A stretch of DNA of 64,000 bases from Azospirillum picis (GTDB taxonomy: Bacteria > Pseudomonadota > Alphaproteobacteria > Azospirillales > Azospirillaceae), in the NCBI RefSeq assembly GCF_017876115.1, contig NZ_JAGINO010000022.1, positions 62,001-126,000 of the forward strand, read 5' to 3'. A program made the translations under genes and the position numbers. Shown here in pieces: positions 46,545 to 55,831 of the stretch; position 1 is the stretch's first letter; each line of letters opens with the position of its first letter. The notes under the pieces were generated by a model. It ran no database searches. It was not told where the DNA came from and saw nothing but the letters and a program-made list of their open reading frames with translations.

Positions 46545-48956
46545 TTACGCCGCGTGGTCGAGGATGGTGCCGGTGGCGGTGCCGAGCAGCGCGTTGCCGT
46601 TGCTCAGGTGCAGCAGGAAGTTCTCGCTCCCTTCGGTGGCGTGGTCGCCGGTGACGTGGACGGAGATGGTCTTGCTGGTCTCGCCCGGCTGGAAGGTCAG
46701 GCTGCCGGAGGCGGCGGTGTAGTCCGACCCGGCCTTCGCCGTACCGTCTTCCGTCGCGTAGTCGATGGTGGTGGCGGTGGTCAGTGCCTTGGCCAGCCGC
46801 ACGGTGAAGATGGCCTCCTCGCTGCCGGCCACGGTGGTGGCGCTGTCGGTGCCGGCGGCGAGCGCCCCCTTGATGATGCTCAGCTTGGTCGGGTCGACCG
46901 TCTTGTAGTCCGGCATCAGCACGCCGCCGACGTCACCGGATTCCGGGGTCCAGGCCCAGAAGGTCGAGCTCATGCCCTGGTCGCCGGCGGGGATGTCGCT
47001 CTTGCCGTCCAGGTTCCAGTCGCCGTTCAGGTACTTGACCATGGCCTTGCCCCAGGTCTGCTCGGCCTCGGTCTTGAACTGGCCGCCCCACTCGCCCAGC
47101 AGGATCGGGGCGGTGTCGTTCTTGTACAGGTACCCCCACATCTTGTCGTACTGGGCCGGCAGGTTGTTCGGGTAGTTCGGGTCGTTCAGCCAGCTGAACT
47201 GGCCGACGCTCTGGCCGTAGGCGTGCGGCGAATAGACCAGCTTGTTCGGCACGTCGAACTCGACGGGGTGGTCCTTGGCGCCGGCGAGCGTGCTGCTCCA
47301 TTCCGTGCCCTCGACCAGCATCAGCCAGTCCTTGTTCACCGACTGGATGGCGTTGCCGATGCGCTCGGCCGCCGCGGCCCAGTCGGTGGCGGCGTTGCCG
47401 TCGCCCCAGGTGGCGCTGACGCTGGGCTCGTTGTGCAGGTCGGCGCCGATGACCGTCTCGTTGCCGGCGTAATGCTTAGCCAGCATCTTCCAGTTCTCGA
47501 TCATCTTCGATTCCGGGTGGGCATCGGTGTACCACAGCCCGTGCTCGTTGGTGCCGGCGCCGCCGTCGTTGCGGTGGTGGTCGAGGATCACCTTCATGCC
47601 GATCTTGCCGGCGTAGTCGATGACCTTGTCATAGACCTGCAGGCGGGTCAGGCCGGCGAGATCCGGGTTCTTGGAATAGTCGATGCCGTTGGTCACCGCC
47701 GAGCTGTCGAACATCTCGTCCGACCAGGTCAGGCGGATGGTGTTGAAGCCCACCTCCTTCATGTTCTCGAGGTGGTGCTGGTAGCTGTCGGACCACAGGC
47801 CGGCGGGTACGTAGTTGTAGCCCTCGCCGCCGAACCAGTTGACGCCGGTCAGGCGCACGTTCTGCCCGGCCTCGTCGACGATCTGGTTGCCCTCGGTGTG
47901 CAGGAAGCCCTTGATGGCGCCGGAGCTCTCGACCATGCCCGGATCGGTCACGGTGACGTTGCCGACGCTGACCGAGGACGCGCTGAGGTTGGAGCCGCCG
48001 CCGGTGGAACCGCCCGTCGAACCGCCGGCCGAGCCCCCCGTGGAGCCGCCAGTGGAGCCGCTGCCGCCGTCGGCCGGCTGGTTGCCCGGCTTCGCCGGCT
48101 CGCTGCCGCCGGTGCTGCCGGCCGGCGCGGTGAAGTGGCTGGCGCCGACCTGGGTGGTCAGGGTGGCGTCCCAATAGAGGCTGCCGGTCGCCCCGACGTC
48201 GGCGCCGCTGTCGTCGCGATGCACCGAGACGGCATCGTCGGTCGGGCTGATGTGGTGGCCGTTGACGGAGATCCCGTTGATCTGGAGGTTGCGGTCCTCC
48301 CAGCCGGCGACGGCATCGTTGTCGTACTGGATCTGGACCTTGTGCGCGGCGCCGTCGACCTTGGCGGTGAAGGTGAAGTCCTTGGCCTCCTCGCCGACGG
48401 TGCCTTCACCCACCTTGTGGCCGTCGACCAGCAGGTTGAAATGGGCGTTCTGGCCGGCGGCGGCGGTGCCCTGCGCATTCACCACGATGGTGGCGTCGGT
48501 GCCGGCCGCCGGGGCTGCCGGGGCCGCCGTGGGGGTGCCGGCCGGAGCGGCGGCGCCCTTGCCGGCGTAGAAGTCGGCCGGGGTGTCGAACTTCAGCGCG
48601 CCGTCCCACCACATGTTCTGCCGGCCGGCTTCGGCGGCACCGACGGCGCCGCCGTCGTCGCGGGTGTAGGTGGCGTCGGCCGCCTTCAGGACGTGGCCGT
48701 TGACCTCGATCGACTGCACGTAGAGATCACGGGAGGAACCGTTCACGGCATCGTTGTCGTACACGATCTGGATGCTGTGCGGCTTGTTCGCCGCCAGGTC
48801 GGCCGTGAAGCTGTAGGGGCGGGTGGACTCAGAGGCGGCGCTGGCCTCTCCGACCGCCTGCCCGTCCACCAGCAGCTTGAAGTGGGGCGGCAGTTTGTCG
48901 CCGGACATTCCAAAAGCATTGACGGTGATCGTGCTCGACGTGGTGGCCGTGCTCAT
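46545..48956 (-). CDS. GH5 endoglucanase with two N-terminal binding modules and a Calx-beta domain
   Basis: The 803-residue protein starts MSTATTSSTITVNAFG behind AGGA. Two related CBM-like modules (about residues 5-140 and 155-290) precede a Gly/Ser/Thr linker, then a GH5 barrel from about residue 345: GVNWFGGEGYNY, the acid/base Glu510 in DLHNEPS and the nucleophile Glu622 in LLGEWGG. A C-terminal Calx-beta domain (residues 705-800, IFTVRLAKALTTATTI, GSDYTAASGSLTFQPGET) follows. It hydrolyses a beta-1,4-glucan such as cellulose. There is no signal peptide. A T-tailed hairpin terminates it. Confidence 0.9.
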   Translation of the reverse strand: MSTATTSSTITVNAFGMSGDKLPPHFKLLVDGQAVGEASAASESTRPYSFTADLAANKPHSIQIVYDNDAVNGSSRDLYVQSIEVNGHVLKAADATYTRDDGGAVGAAEAGRQNMWWDGALKFDTPADFYAGKGAAAPAGTPTAAPAAPAAGTDATIVVNAQGTAAAGQNAHFNLLVDGHKVGEGTVGEEAKDFTFTAKVDGAAHKVQIQYDNDAVAGWEDRNLQINGISVNGHHISPTDDAVSVHRDDSGADVGATGSLYWDATLTTQVGASHFTAPAGSTGGSEPAKPGNQPADGGSGSTGGSTGGSAGGSTGGSTGGGSNLSASSVSVGNVTVTDPGMVESSGAIKGFLHTEGNQIVDEAGQNVRLTGVNWFGGEGYNYVPAGLWSDSYQHHLENMKEVGFNTIRLTWSDEMFDSSAVTNGIDYSKNPDLAGLTRLQVYDKVIDYAGKIGMKVILDHHRNDGGAGTNEHGLWYTDAHPESKMIENWKMLAKHYAGNETVIGADLHNEPSVSATWGDGNAATDWAAAAERIGNAIQSVNKDWLMLVEGTEWSSTLAGAKDHPVEFDVPNKLVYSPHAYGQSVGQFSWLNDPNYPNNLPAQYDKMWGYLYKNDTAPILLGEWGGQFKTEAEQTWGKAMVKYLNGDWNLDGKSDIPAGDQGMSSTFWAWTPESGDVGGVLMPDYKTVDPTKLSIIKGALAAGTDSATTVAGSEEAIFTVRLAKALTTATTIDYATEDGTAKAGSDYTAASGSLTFQPGETSKTISVHVTGDHATEGSENFLLHLSNGNALLGTATGTILDHAA

Positions 48957-49686
48957 GACTGAAATCCTATGTCCGTTTCGCTGGGGCCATGCTTGCGGTC
49001 CAATCCTTAACGAAACCTTTCCAAATCCGGTTAAGTTTTCCCGGCTTTTTTCCAATCGCCCCGCATCCGGCACCGCTTCAGCCTGAGCGGCGTGAAAATG
49101 GCGGAAAACCAGGGCTCACACGATGATCACAGTTATATAGAATGCAATCTGTCGCCGCTTTCGCCTGATCGTGAGGGATGCGGATGTAACAACCCTGCCC
49201 GAAGGGTCAATGCCCGTCCTTACCTTGGGAATTTACTATATGATTGCCATCAGTTCATAGAGACACGCAAAGAACTTAAAGAACTATATATTATCAAGAC
49301 TGTAAATATACTGAAAACCGCGAAAGGCGGGGAAACGCAAAAGTACCGGCTTTCCGGTGTGCCGTACCTGTACCGATGGCGCCTCCTCGCCGAAATGGTC
49401 CACGAAAAAGGTTAAGAACGCCGGGGTCGGCCTGCGGCTTCAGCCGAGGCCAAGGTCCGAACTTTGTCCTGTTTTCTTTCCTAAATCGCGAGAAAGAAAG
49501 GGGCAGGGTTACCCTTTTCCCGCAGGCGAAAACCGGTTTCCGGCCGGCGGGTATTCCGCCCTTTCCCTCCCGGAACACCTTAACCTCTGCCCTGTGACAA
49601 GGAGGGGCACGGGCGTTTCCTTACCGGATCCGGTGCCGGCGCCCGCCTCCGGAACGGGGGGACGCCGGCCTGAACCGCCGGATCCG
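48957..49686. other. AT-rich intergenic region upstream of the endoglucanase gene
   Basis: No confident gene. Part of it (49090-49330) is strikingly AT-rich, including AACTATATATTATCAAG. The short frame at 49092-49415 gives a 107-residue product with no family similarity and is not called. A CTTAAC...GTTAAG inverted repeat with an 18-base gap lies near 49007-49036. It holds the endoglucanase promoter and perhaps silencer sites. Confidence 0.45.
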
Positions 49687-50451
49687 TCAGACCTGGGCCA
49701 TGCCGCCATCGGCGAACAGCTCGATGCCGTTAATGAAGCTGCTGTCGTCGGAGGCGAGGAACACCGCCGCCTTGGCGATCTCGTCGGGATCGCCGACGCG
49801 GCCCAGCGGCACCTGCGATGCCAGGTAATCGACCAGCCCCTGCTGCTGCGCCGCGTCCGGACCGGCCAGCTCGACCAGGCCGGGGGTGCGGATCGGTCCG
49901 GGGCTGAGGGTGTTGATGCGGATGCCGCGGTCCTTCAGGTCGAGGATCCAGCTACGGGCGAAGTTGCGCACCGCCGCCTTGCTGGCGCTGTAGACGCTGA
50001 AGGCCGCCGTGCCCATGCTGCCGGCGGTGGAGCCGGCGAGGATCACCGAGGCGCCGCGCCCCAGCAGCGGCAGCGCCTTCTGCACCGTGAACAGCACGCC
50101 CTTCACATTGCGGTTGAAGGTGTCGTCATACTGCTCCTCGGTGATCTCGCCCAGCGGCAGCATGCCGCCGCCGCCGGCGTTGGCGTAGAGCACGTCGAGC
50201 CGCCCCTTCTCGGCGCGGATGCGGCCATAGAGCCGGTCGAGGTCGGCCAGGGCCGAGGAGTCGGCCTGGATGCCCGTCGCGGCGCCGCCGGCCGCGGCGA
50301 TGGCGGCGACCGCCGCGTCCAGTTCCGCCTGCCGGCGGCCGGTGAGATAGACGAAGGCGCCTTCCGCGGCGAAACGCTTGGCCGCGGCGAGGCCGATGCC
50401 GCTGGTGGCGCCGGTGACGAGGGCGATCTTGCCGTCAAGCTTGCGTGACAT
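49687..50451 (-). CDS. Short-chain dehydrogenase/reductase (classical SDR)
   Basis: The 254-residue enzyme starts [21 protein letters not shown] chose the second ATG because GGAG lies six bases before it, and the upstream ATG (50463) is also possible. Motifs are [17 protein letters not shown] (NAG), the catalytic serine region AGSTAGSMG and YSASKAAV (YxxxK). The end [19 protein letters not shown] is standard. It faces a LysR-type regulator at 50586, so it is probably under its control. Confidence 0.92.
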   Translation of the reverse strand: MSRKLDGKIALVTGATSGIGLAAAKRFAAEGAFVYLTGRRQAELDAAVAAIAAAGGAATGIQADSSALADLDRLYGRIRAEKGRLDVLYANAGGGGMLPLGEITEEQYDDTFNRNVKGVLFTVQKALPLLGRGASVILAGSTAGSMGTAAFSVYSASKAAVRNFARSWILDLKDRGIRINTLSPGPIRTPGLVELAGPDAAQQQGLVDYLASQVPLGRVGDPDEIAKAAVFLASDDSSFINGIELFADGGMAQV

Positions 50452-50585
50452 TCCGGTCTCCATGTCCTGGATCGTGTGTGGAGGGGCGCCGTGTACGGGG
50501 TGCCCCGCTTGTCGTTCACAACGCTATCGACGGACCGGTCGCACCGAAATAGAAATGGATGAAAACCATCGTTGCAGGTTTGTCG

Positions 50586-51533
50586 ATGTCGAAGCTGCCG
50601 GATTTCGAGGGCATGGCGATGTTCGCCAAGGTGGCGGAGGAGCGCTCCTTCGCCGCGGCTGCCCGCGCCATGGGCGTCTCGGTCGCCACCGTGTCGCGCG
50701 CGGTCAGCCGGCTGGAGGAGCGGCTGGGGGCGCGGCTGTTCAACCGCACCTCCCGCCGCCTGGCCCTGACCGATTTCGGCCATTCGCTGGCCGAGCGCGC
50801 GACGCGCCTGTATGAGGAGGCCGAGGCGGCGGAGAACGCGGTGCGCGAGATGTCCAGCCGGCCGCGCGGGCTGGTCCGGCTCGCCGTGCCGATGTCCTTC
50901 GGCCTGCGCTGGGTGGCGCCGCTGCTGCCGGATTTCTTCCGGGCCTATCCCGGGATCACCATCGACCTGCATCTGAGCGACGCGGAGGTCGATCTGGTGG
51001 GCGACGGCTTCGATGCGGCGCTGCGCATCGCGGTGCTGCCGGACAGCTCGCTGATGGCCCGCCGGCTCTGCCCGGTGTCGCCGGTGGTGCTGGCCGCCCC
51101 CGCCTATCTCGCCCGCCACGGCCGGCCGCTGCACCCGCGCGACCTCAACGGCCATCATTGCCTGGGCTACGCCTACCGCCGGCGGCAGGACATCTGGCGC
51201 TTCACCAATGCCGCCGGCGAGGAGGAGAGCGTGGTGCCCTCCGGTCCCCTGCGGGTCACCAACGCCGACGCGATGGTGCCGCTGCTGGTGGAGGGGCTGG
51301 CGATCGCAGAGCTGCCGGAATTCATGGCGGCCGAGTATCTGGCCGACGGGCGGCTCACCGCCATCCTGACCGACTGGTCGCTGCCGTCCGGCGGGCTCTA
51401 CTTCATCACGCCGTCGGCCCGCGCCCGGCCTGCGAAGGTCGGCGTGCTCGCCGACTTCTTCATCGACCGCCTGTCGGAACCGGCGTGGCGGCGCCCGCCC
51501 GCCGGCGCGGGCAAGCCGGACGAGGCGGCGTGA
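50586..51533 (+). CDS. LysR family transcriptional regulator
   Basis: The 315-residue protein starts MSKLPDFEGMAMFAKVAEERSF, with the LysR helix-turn-helix FAAAARAMGVSVATVSRAVSRLEERLGARLF and the effector domain from residue 85 (RLAVPMSFGLRWVAPLLPDFFRAYPGI). The CrgA-like subgroup usually represses or activates a divergent SDR or oxidoreductase gene, as here. The start at 50586 has AGG seven bases upstream; an ATG nine codons earlier is possible. Confidence 0.92.
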   Translation: MSKLPDFEGMAMFAKVAEERSFAAAARAMGVSVATVSRAVSRLEERLGARLFNRTSRRLALTDFGHSLAERATRLYEEAEAAENAVREMSSRPRGLVRLAVPMSFGLRWVAPLLPDFFRAYPGITIDLHLSDAEVDLVGDGFDAALRIAVLPDSSLMARRLCPVSPVVLAAPAYLARHGRPLHPRDLNGHHCLGYAYRRRQDIWRFTNAAGEEESVVPSGPLRVTNADAMVPLLVEGLAIAELPEFMAAEYLADGRLTAILTDWSLPSGGLYFITPSARARPAKVGVLADFFIDRLSEPAWRRPPAGAGKPDEAA

Positions 51534-51536
51534 CGC

Positions 51537-51733
51537 TCAGCGCGCCTCGATCATGCCGAGGAACTGCGCCAGCTCCGGGGTGCCCGGCCGGTCGAACAGC
51601 GCGGCCGGCGGCCCGTGCTCGACGATGCGGCCGCCATGCATGAAGACCAGCCGGTCGCAGACCTCGCGGGCGAAGCGCATTTCATGCATGACCGCGACCA
51701 GCGTCATGCCATCCTCGGCCGGCCGGCGGATCA
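51537..51733 (-). pseudogene. 3' fragment of a polar amino acid ABC transporter ATPase
   Basis: The minus strand ends in AEDGMTLVAVMHEMRFAREV, CDRLVFMHGGRIVEHGPP and a C-terminal FLGMIEAR followed by a stop, the final 60 residues of a GlnQ-type ATPase with the switch histidine. The Walker A, Q-loop and signature parts are missing; beyond about 51733 the similarity stops abruptly. It looks like the remains of a deleted or interrupted gene. Confidence 0.8.
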
Positions 51734-51964
51734 GGCCTGTCGGCAGGCGGTCACGACCGTCGCGCAGCAGGCCGGAATCCCCGAGGATCGGGCGCGCCAG
51801 CGGCTCCCGGAACTCGAACAGCAGTTCGGCGCATCACGCTGCGGCCTTCGGCGGTCAACGCACGACCGGTATTGCAGTGGCCTGGGAAAACCGGGGTGGA
51901 TGCCAAGGCCCGCCGGCTTGGACTCTGGACCGGCCTTGGCACCGCTTCAAGGACGCTGGACGGA

Positions 51965-53062
51965 TCAGACAAACCAGGAATTGGAAACCGTGACGGCTCC
52001 CAAGCCGGAACCGTAGTTGCCGGTAATGACGACGCTGTCGCCGCCACCGAAATCCACCGTGGCACTGTACCAGCCACGCACCGTCCAGTCTTGATAACTG
52101 ACGCTGTAGGCCCGGCCGCCGGCGTCCAGCCGATCGCCGTCGCTGAAGTTGAAATCATCGATCCTGTCGGCGCCGTCGCCCTGCCGGAAGACGAAGATGT
52201 CCGCTCCCGTGCCGCCGATCAGCATGTCCTTGCCGGAGCCGCCTTCGAGGCGATCGTTGCCGTTGCCTCCGAACAGCCCGTCGCCGCTATCCCCGCCGAT
52301 CAGCGTGTCGTTGCCGTGGTTGCCGAACAGCGCGTTGTGATCGCCGCCGCCGGTCAGCACCTCTCCGTTGGTGCTTTGGGCGGAAACCAGGTTCATGGTC
52401 TCCGTCATGGTCCCGTCGGGACCGTCGAACGTGATGCTTCCCCAGAGGTTCGAAGCGGCTTCCGGGGGGCTGTAGGCATGCCCGATGCCGGTGGGCCAAT
52501 CGGACAGGAGCGTTCTCGGCTCCACGGTGCCGTCGCCCCAATCCACGGTGACGGCCGGGTCCACGTTTCCGCCGGTCGCGTAGGCTCCCCAAAGAAGCAC
52601 CGGAGCCAGCGTCGTGGGACCGGTGCCGTCGGGCGGCGATACGGGCGTTCCCATCACCCGCAGGGTCGCCTCCCAACTGGCTGCCGGCTGGGGGGCGAAC
52701 TGGAAGTTGCCGGGCGTGAGCTCGGCTGGCTTGACCCCTTCAAGCCTCAGGGTGTCATTGTTGCTGAAGACGAGGATGGCGTCGCCATCCTCGCCGGTCG
52801 CGATGGTCAGGTCGTTGATGCCGTGAATGCCTGTCCACGCCCTGAGGTCGAGGCGGTCCCCTTCGGACGACTTGAAGTCGCCGATGGAATCCCAGCCATC
52901 TCCCTGTTTGAAAACAAAGCGGTCGGCACCGGCCCCACCTTCAATCCAGTCGGCGCCCGCGCCGCTGACAAGCACGTCATCGCCGGCCATTCCGACGATA
53001 TAGTCCCTTTCCGCGGTGCCGGTCAGGGTATCGGCACCCGCGGTTCCAATCATGGTTGTCAT
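51965..53062 (-). CDS. RTX-type calcium-binding secreted protein
   Basis: The 365-residue protein starts MTTMIGTAGADTLTGTAERD, so RTX repeats are at the very N-terminus, continuing with DYIVGMAGDDVLVSGAGAD. A second cluster near the C-terminus reads GNHGNDTLIGGDSGDGLFGGNGNDRLEGGSG. Between them is a beta-rich region with VDWGDGTVE (PKD-like). There is no signal peptide; RTX repeats suggest type I secretion, with folding on calcium binding outside. It shares its N-terminal layout with the protein at 61018. Function of the core is unknown. Confidence 0.8.
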   Translation of the reverse strand: MTTMIGTAGADTLTGTAERDYIVGMAGDDVLVSGAGADWIEGGAGADRFVFKQGDGWDSIGDFKSSEGDRLDLRAWTGIHGINDLTIATGEDGDAILVFSNNDTLRLEGVKPAELTPGNFQFAPQPAASWEATLRVMGTPVSPPDGTGPTTLAPVLLWGAYATGGNVDPAVTVDWGDGTVEPRTLLSDWPTGIGHAYSPPEAASNLWGSITFDGPDGTMTETMNLVSAQSTNGEVLTGGGDHNALFGNHGNDTLIGGDSGDGLFGGNGNDRLEGGSGKDMLIGGTGADIFVFRQGDGADRIDDFNFSDGDRLDAGGRAYSVSYQDWTVRGWYSATVDFGGGDSVVITGNYGSGLGAVTVSNSWFV

Positions 53063-53449
53063 GTGACCCCATCCGGAACGTGTTTGAAGGAAAACGCCAC
53101 CGATGGTTGCGTCAACGCCGATGCGGCAACAATGTCGCGTTAGGGGTGATGCCCGGAACAACGGGATGCCGAGCAAGTGGTACCTCGGCACCAAGCCCGG
53201 GACATCAGGCCCCGACGGCCGTCGCCGAACCGGATGCCGAGACGTGAGCGCGCGGCGGCGATGGAGGCGCCGGCCCCTGCCGCCGCCGCAGGTTCGCGGC
53301 GATTCGCCGGCATCTCCCCAGGCGGGCCGCGCGATGGGAGTGGAGGGCGGGCTGCAAGCCGACCCGAGCGGCCGCGACCGTGGCCGCGTCGAGGGCACGG
53401 CTCCTCTTCGCGGAGCGGCGTCGAAAGCGTTTCGACTCCGCGCCGCGGC
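53063..53449. other. Intergenic region, no gene called
   Basis: Nearly 400 bases between the RTX gene and the TetR gene with no recognisable coding sequence. Open frames here are Arg/Pro-rich shadows. It probably contains the RTX promoter. Confidence 0.4.
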
Positions 53450-54088
53450 TCACGACGCGGCCGTCATGCCCGTCCCGGCCCTATGGGACCGCAGGGAGTC
53501 CGCCGTGATCCGCGCGATGTCCATAAGGTCGGCGGCACTGGCGCCATCCCTCGCCTGGACCGACATCCCTTGCACGACGCTCCCGATGTACCGCGCCCAT
53601 CCATGGGCATCCAGGCCTCCGCTCACCTGCCCATCCTCGATGCCCTTGAGCAGGCGCGCCTCCACCAGCCGGACGCTGGCGGCCCGCATCTCCCGCCCGA
53701 GCAGCGCCAGCGGGGTGTTGGCGGCGTCGAACGGTGTCGTCGAGATCATGCACCCGGGCGTGCCCGTCGTTCGCGCGAAGGTCTCCGCCGACTCCCGGAG
53801 AAGCCGTGCAACCGCCTCGATCGCGTCACCTTCATCCTCCAGTGCCTGCGCCGCATAGCCGCCGATCGTCCTGCTGTAGAACTCGATGGCCTCCCGGTAG
53901 AGCGCCTCCTTGGAGTCGAAAGCGGCATAAAGGCTCTGCGCCGATATCCCCATCGCCTCCGTCAGCATCGGGATCGAGGCGCCATCATACCCCGACGCCC
54001 AGAACACCTGCATCGCACGCTCCAGAACCGTGGCACGGTCGAAGGCGGGCGGGCGGCCACGGCCCCGATTATTTTTCACATTGGTCAT
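53450..54088 (-). CDS. TetR family transcriptional regulator
   Basis: The 212-residue protein starts MTNVKNNRGRGRPPAFDRATVL, a classical TetR N-terminus, with the helix-turn-helix VLERAMQVFWASGYDGASIPMLTEAMGISAQSLYAAFDSKEALY. The C-terminal domain GCMISTTPFDAANTPLALLGREM is the pattern of this TetR_C subgroup. It is divergent from an esterase gene, with two matching palindromes between them, one overlapping its own start codon, so it most likely represses both itself and the esterase. Confidence 0.92.
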   Translation of the reverse strand: MTNVKNNRGRGRPPAFDRATVLERAMQVFWASGYDGASIPMLTEAMGISAQSLYAAFDSKEALYREAIEFYSRTIGGYAAQALEDEGDAIEAVARLLRESAETFARTTGTPGCMISTTPFDAANTPLALLGREMRAASVRLVEARLLKGIEDGQVSGGLDAHGWARYIGSVVQGMSVQARDGASAADLMDIARITADSLRSHRAGTGMTAAS

Positions 54089-54093
54089 TGTGA
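54076..54093. promoter_or_regulatory. TetR operator 1, overlapping the tetR start codon
   Basis: TCACA-TTGGTCAT-TGTGA: 5-base arms with an 8-base spacer. The tetR ATG (54086-54088) lies inside it, so binding would block its own translation start region and transcription. Same arms and spacer length as operator 2. Confidence 0.6.
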
Positions 54094-54111
54094 TTTTCCT
54101 CGCCCCGGCTA

Positions 54112-54135
54112 ATATCACATCAACTATTGTGATAT
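54112..54135. promoter_or_regulatory. TetR operator 2, upstream of the esterase gene
   Basis: ATATCACA-TCAACTAT-TGTGATAT: perfect 8-base arms around an 8-base spacer, ending 14 bases before the esterase ATG. It shares the TCACA-N8-TGTGA core with operator 1 at 54076. The two centres are about 39 bases apart. Confidence 0.7.
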
Positions 54136-54149
54136 ATGGACCCCCTCCC

Positions 54150-55127
54150 ATGGACAACCCTTATCTCGTGCCTGCCGGTCAACCGCTGGCCTCGCTCACC
54201 CGCCCCGACGCGATTTCGGCATCGACGCGCGCCGTCAATCAGGGATTGGCGAAGACGTTGGCCTTGATGACGCCCCCCGCCGGCCTGGCGGAAATGCGGG
54301 ACGCTTACGTGAAGGGGCTCCTCGGTCTGCCCGCTTCGCCGAAGTCGCCCCGTGCCCGCAGGATGGCGATCGACGGTCCGGCCGGTCCGATCGAACTGCG
54401 GGTCTTCGTGCCTGACGACGTGCGCGGCGTGTACCTTCACATCCATGGCGGCGGCTGGATAGCCGGCAGCAACGACACCTGGGATGAGCAGCTTGAGCTC
54501 TTCGGCCGCGAGGCAGGCATGGTGGCGGTCAGCCTCGACTATCGGCTGGCTCCCGAACACCCCGCCCCTGCCGCGGTCGAAGACTGCGTGGCGGTGGCGT
54601 CCTGGCTGATCGAGCATGCCGGCAGGGAGTTCGGCACATCATGGCTGTCGATCGGCGGCGAATCCGCGGGGTCCAATCTTGCCGCCCTGACACTGCTCCG
54701 TCTCCGCGATCTTGGGCAAGGAAGCGCCTACCGTGCCGCCAGCCTGCTGTTCGGTTGCTTCGACCTTTCGCTCACACCCAGCGTCTATCGGGCGCAAGCT
54801 GCCCCCTTCGTGAGCCTGGAGGCGATGCGGCAGTTCACGGCGGCTTTCGCGGGCGGCACCGATCTTCGGGACCCGGCGATCTCTCCGCTCTATGCGGATC
54901 TCCACGGCCTGCCTCCCGCCCTGTTCAGCGTGGGATCGGTCGACCCGCTGCTGGATGACAGCCTCTTCATGCACATGCGGTGGCAGGCGGCGGGCAACGA
55001 TTCGTACCTTGCGGTCTATCCGGGCGGCACCCACGGCTTCAACTCGTTCGCGGGTGAACTTGCCGCCGCAGGAAACCGCGGCATCGCCACCTTCCTGGCC
55101 ATGATCCGCCGGCAGGCGCACGCGTAG
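54150..55127 (+). CDS. Alpha/beta hydrolase, HSL-type esterase
   Basis: The 325-residue hydrolase starts MDNPYLVPAGQP. It has the hormone-sensitive-lipase oxyanion motif LHIHGGGWIAG and the nucleophile Ser172 in GGESAGSN; the acid is probably in VGSVDPLLDD and the histidine in GGTHGFNSF. It hydrolyses a carboxylic ester of unknown identity. Its promoter region contains the TetR operators, so its expression probably responds to a ligand of that regulator. Confidence 0.9.
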   Translation: MDNPYLVPAGQPLASLTRPDAISASTRAVNQGLAKTLALMTPPAGLAEMRDAYVKGLLGLPASPKSPRARRMAIDGPAGPIELRVFVPDDVRGVYLHIHGGGWIAGSNDTWDEQLELFGREAGMVAVSLDYRLAPEHPAPAAVEDCVAVASWLIEHAGREFGTSWLSIGGESAGSNLAALTLLRLRDLGQGSAYRAASLLFGCFDLSLTPSVYRAQAAPFVSLEAMRQFTAAFAGGTDLRDPAISPLYADLHGLPPALFSVGSVDPLLDDSLFMHMRWQAAGNDSYLAVYPGGTHGFNSFAGELAAAGNRGIATFLAMIRRQAHA

Positions 55128-55298
55128 CGGCCCGGCCGTCGGCGACCGCGTCCGCCAGGGCCGGCTTCCGGCCTGGGAGCGCGGCCCCGGCGGGCAGGTC
55201 GCGGCCTGCCCGAATGCCTGTCCGGTACGCCGCCCCTCTCTCCAGGCGGGAGTGCAAGGCGCCGGAAACCGATCCCCCGTCCGGGTGTTGGTCTGGAA

Positions 55299-55574
55299 AT
55301 GATGGAAGACCCGCCACAGGACCCCTTGTCGCAACTGTACGCCCGGAGCCTGGTCTTGAGGAGGGCGTCCAGGCAGGTGCAGGAGAAGACTGCGGCCATA
55401 AGGTCCATGGCGGCGGCTGCACGCGCGACCGCGGAGCGGCTTCACACCGAGGCGGAGGAGGCGCGCCGCAGGGCGGAGACCCTGCAACGAAGCCATGCCG
55501 CGGGCATGCAGGCCGCGCGGGGCCCCTTGGCGGCGCGCGACGACGAGGGGGGGGACCAGCAGGGAGGACGGTGA
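55299..55574 (+). CDS. Small coiled-coil protein upstream of kaiC
   Basis: The 91-residue frame encodes MMEDPPQDPLSQLYARSLVLRR, then an Ala/Arg/Glu-rich helix (QVQEKTAAIRSMAAAARATAERL, EEARRRAETLQRS) with a coiled-coil appearance. The ribosome site is weak and there is no family match, so it may not be real. If it is, it could be a partner of the downstream KaiC-like ATPase. Confidence 0.4.
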   Translation: MMEDPPQDPLSQLYARSLVLRRASRQVQEKTAAIRSMAAAARATAERLHTEAEEARRRAETLQRSHAAGMQAARGPLAARDDEGGDQQGGR

Positions 55575-55831
55575 GGCGGAGCCTGGACCTTGCGGGCTGG
55601 CGGGAGGCGCTCCGGCCCGGCCGGCTCTGTGGCGCGGCGGATACCGCCTGGAGCGAAGGCCGGCCATCGGCAGGCTTGCCCTGCTCCACGGGATATCCTC
55701 CACCTTCCCGCTCGACCTTCGGGCCGGCACATGATCTTTGGTATGCGCAGCCTGCTCTTGGCTATACCCTGGAGCGCCATCCCGGCGCGTGCGCCGCCCC
55801 GCTACCCCCGAAATGGACGTCCCGACTCTTC

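Noticed and set aside
48001-48062. A repeat array in the endoglucanase gene as a separate element
   Set aside because: It is just the coding DNA of the Gly/Ser/Thr linker between the binding modules and the GH5 domain.
49092-49415. A 107-residue frame in the AT-rich region
   Set aside because: No ribosome site, no conserved features and composition changes along its length; better explained as regulatory DNA.
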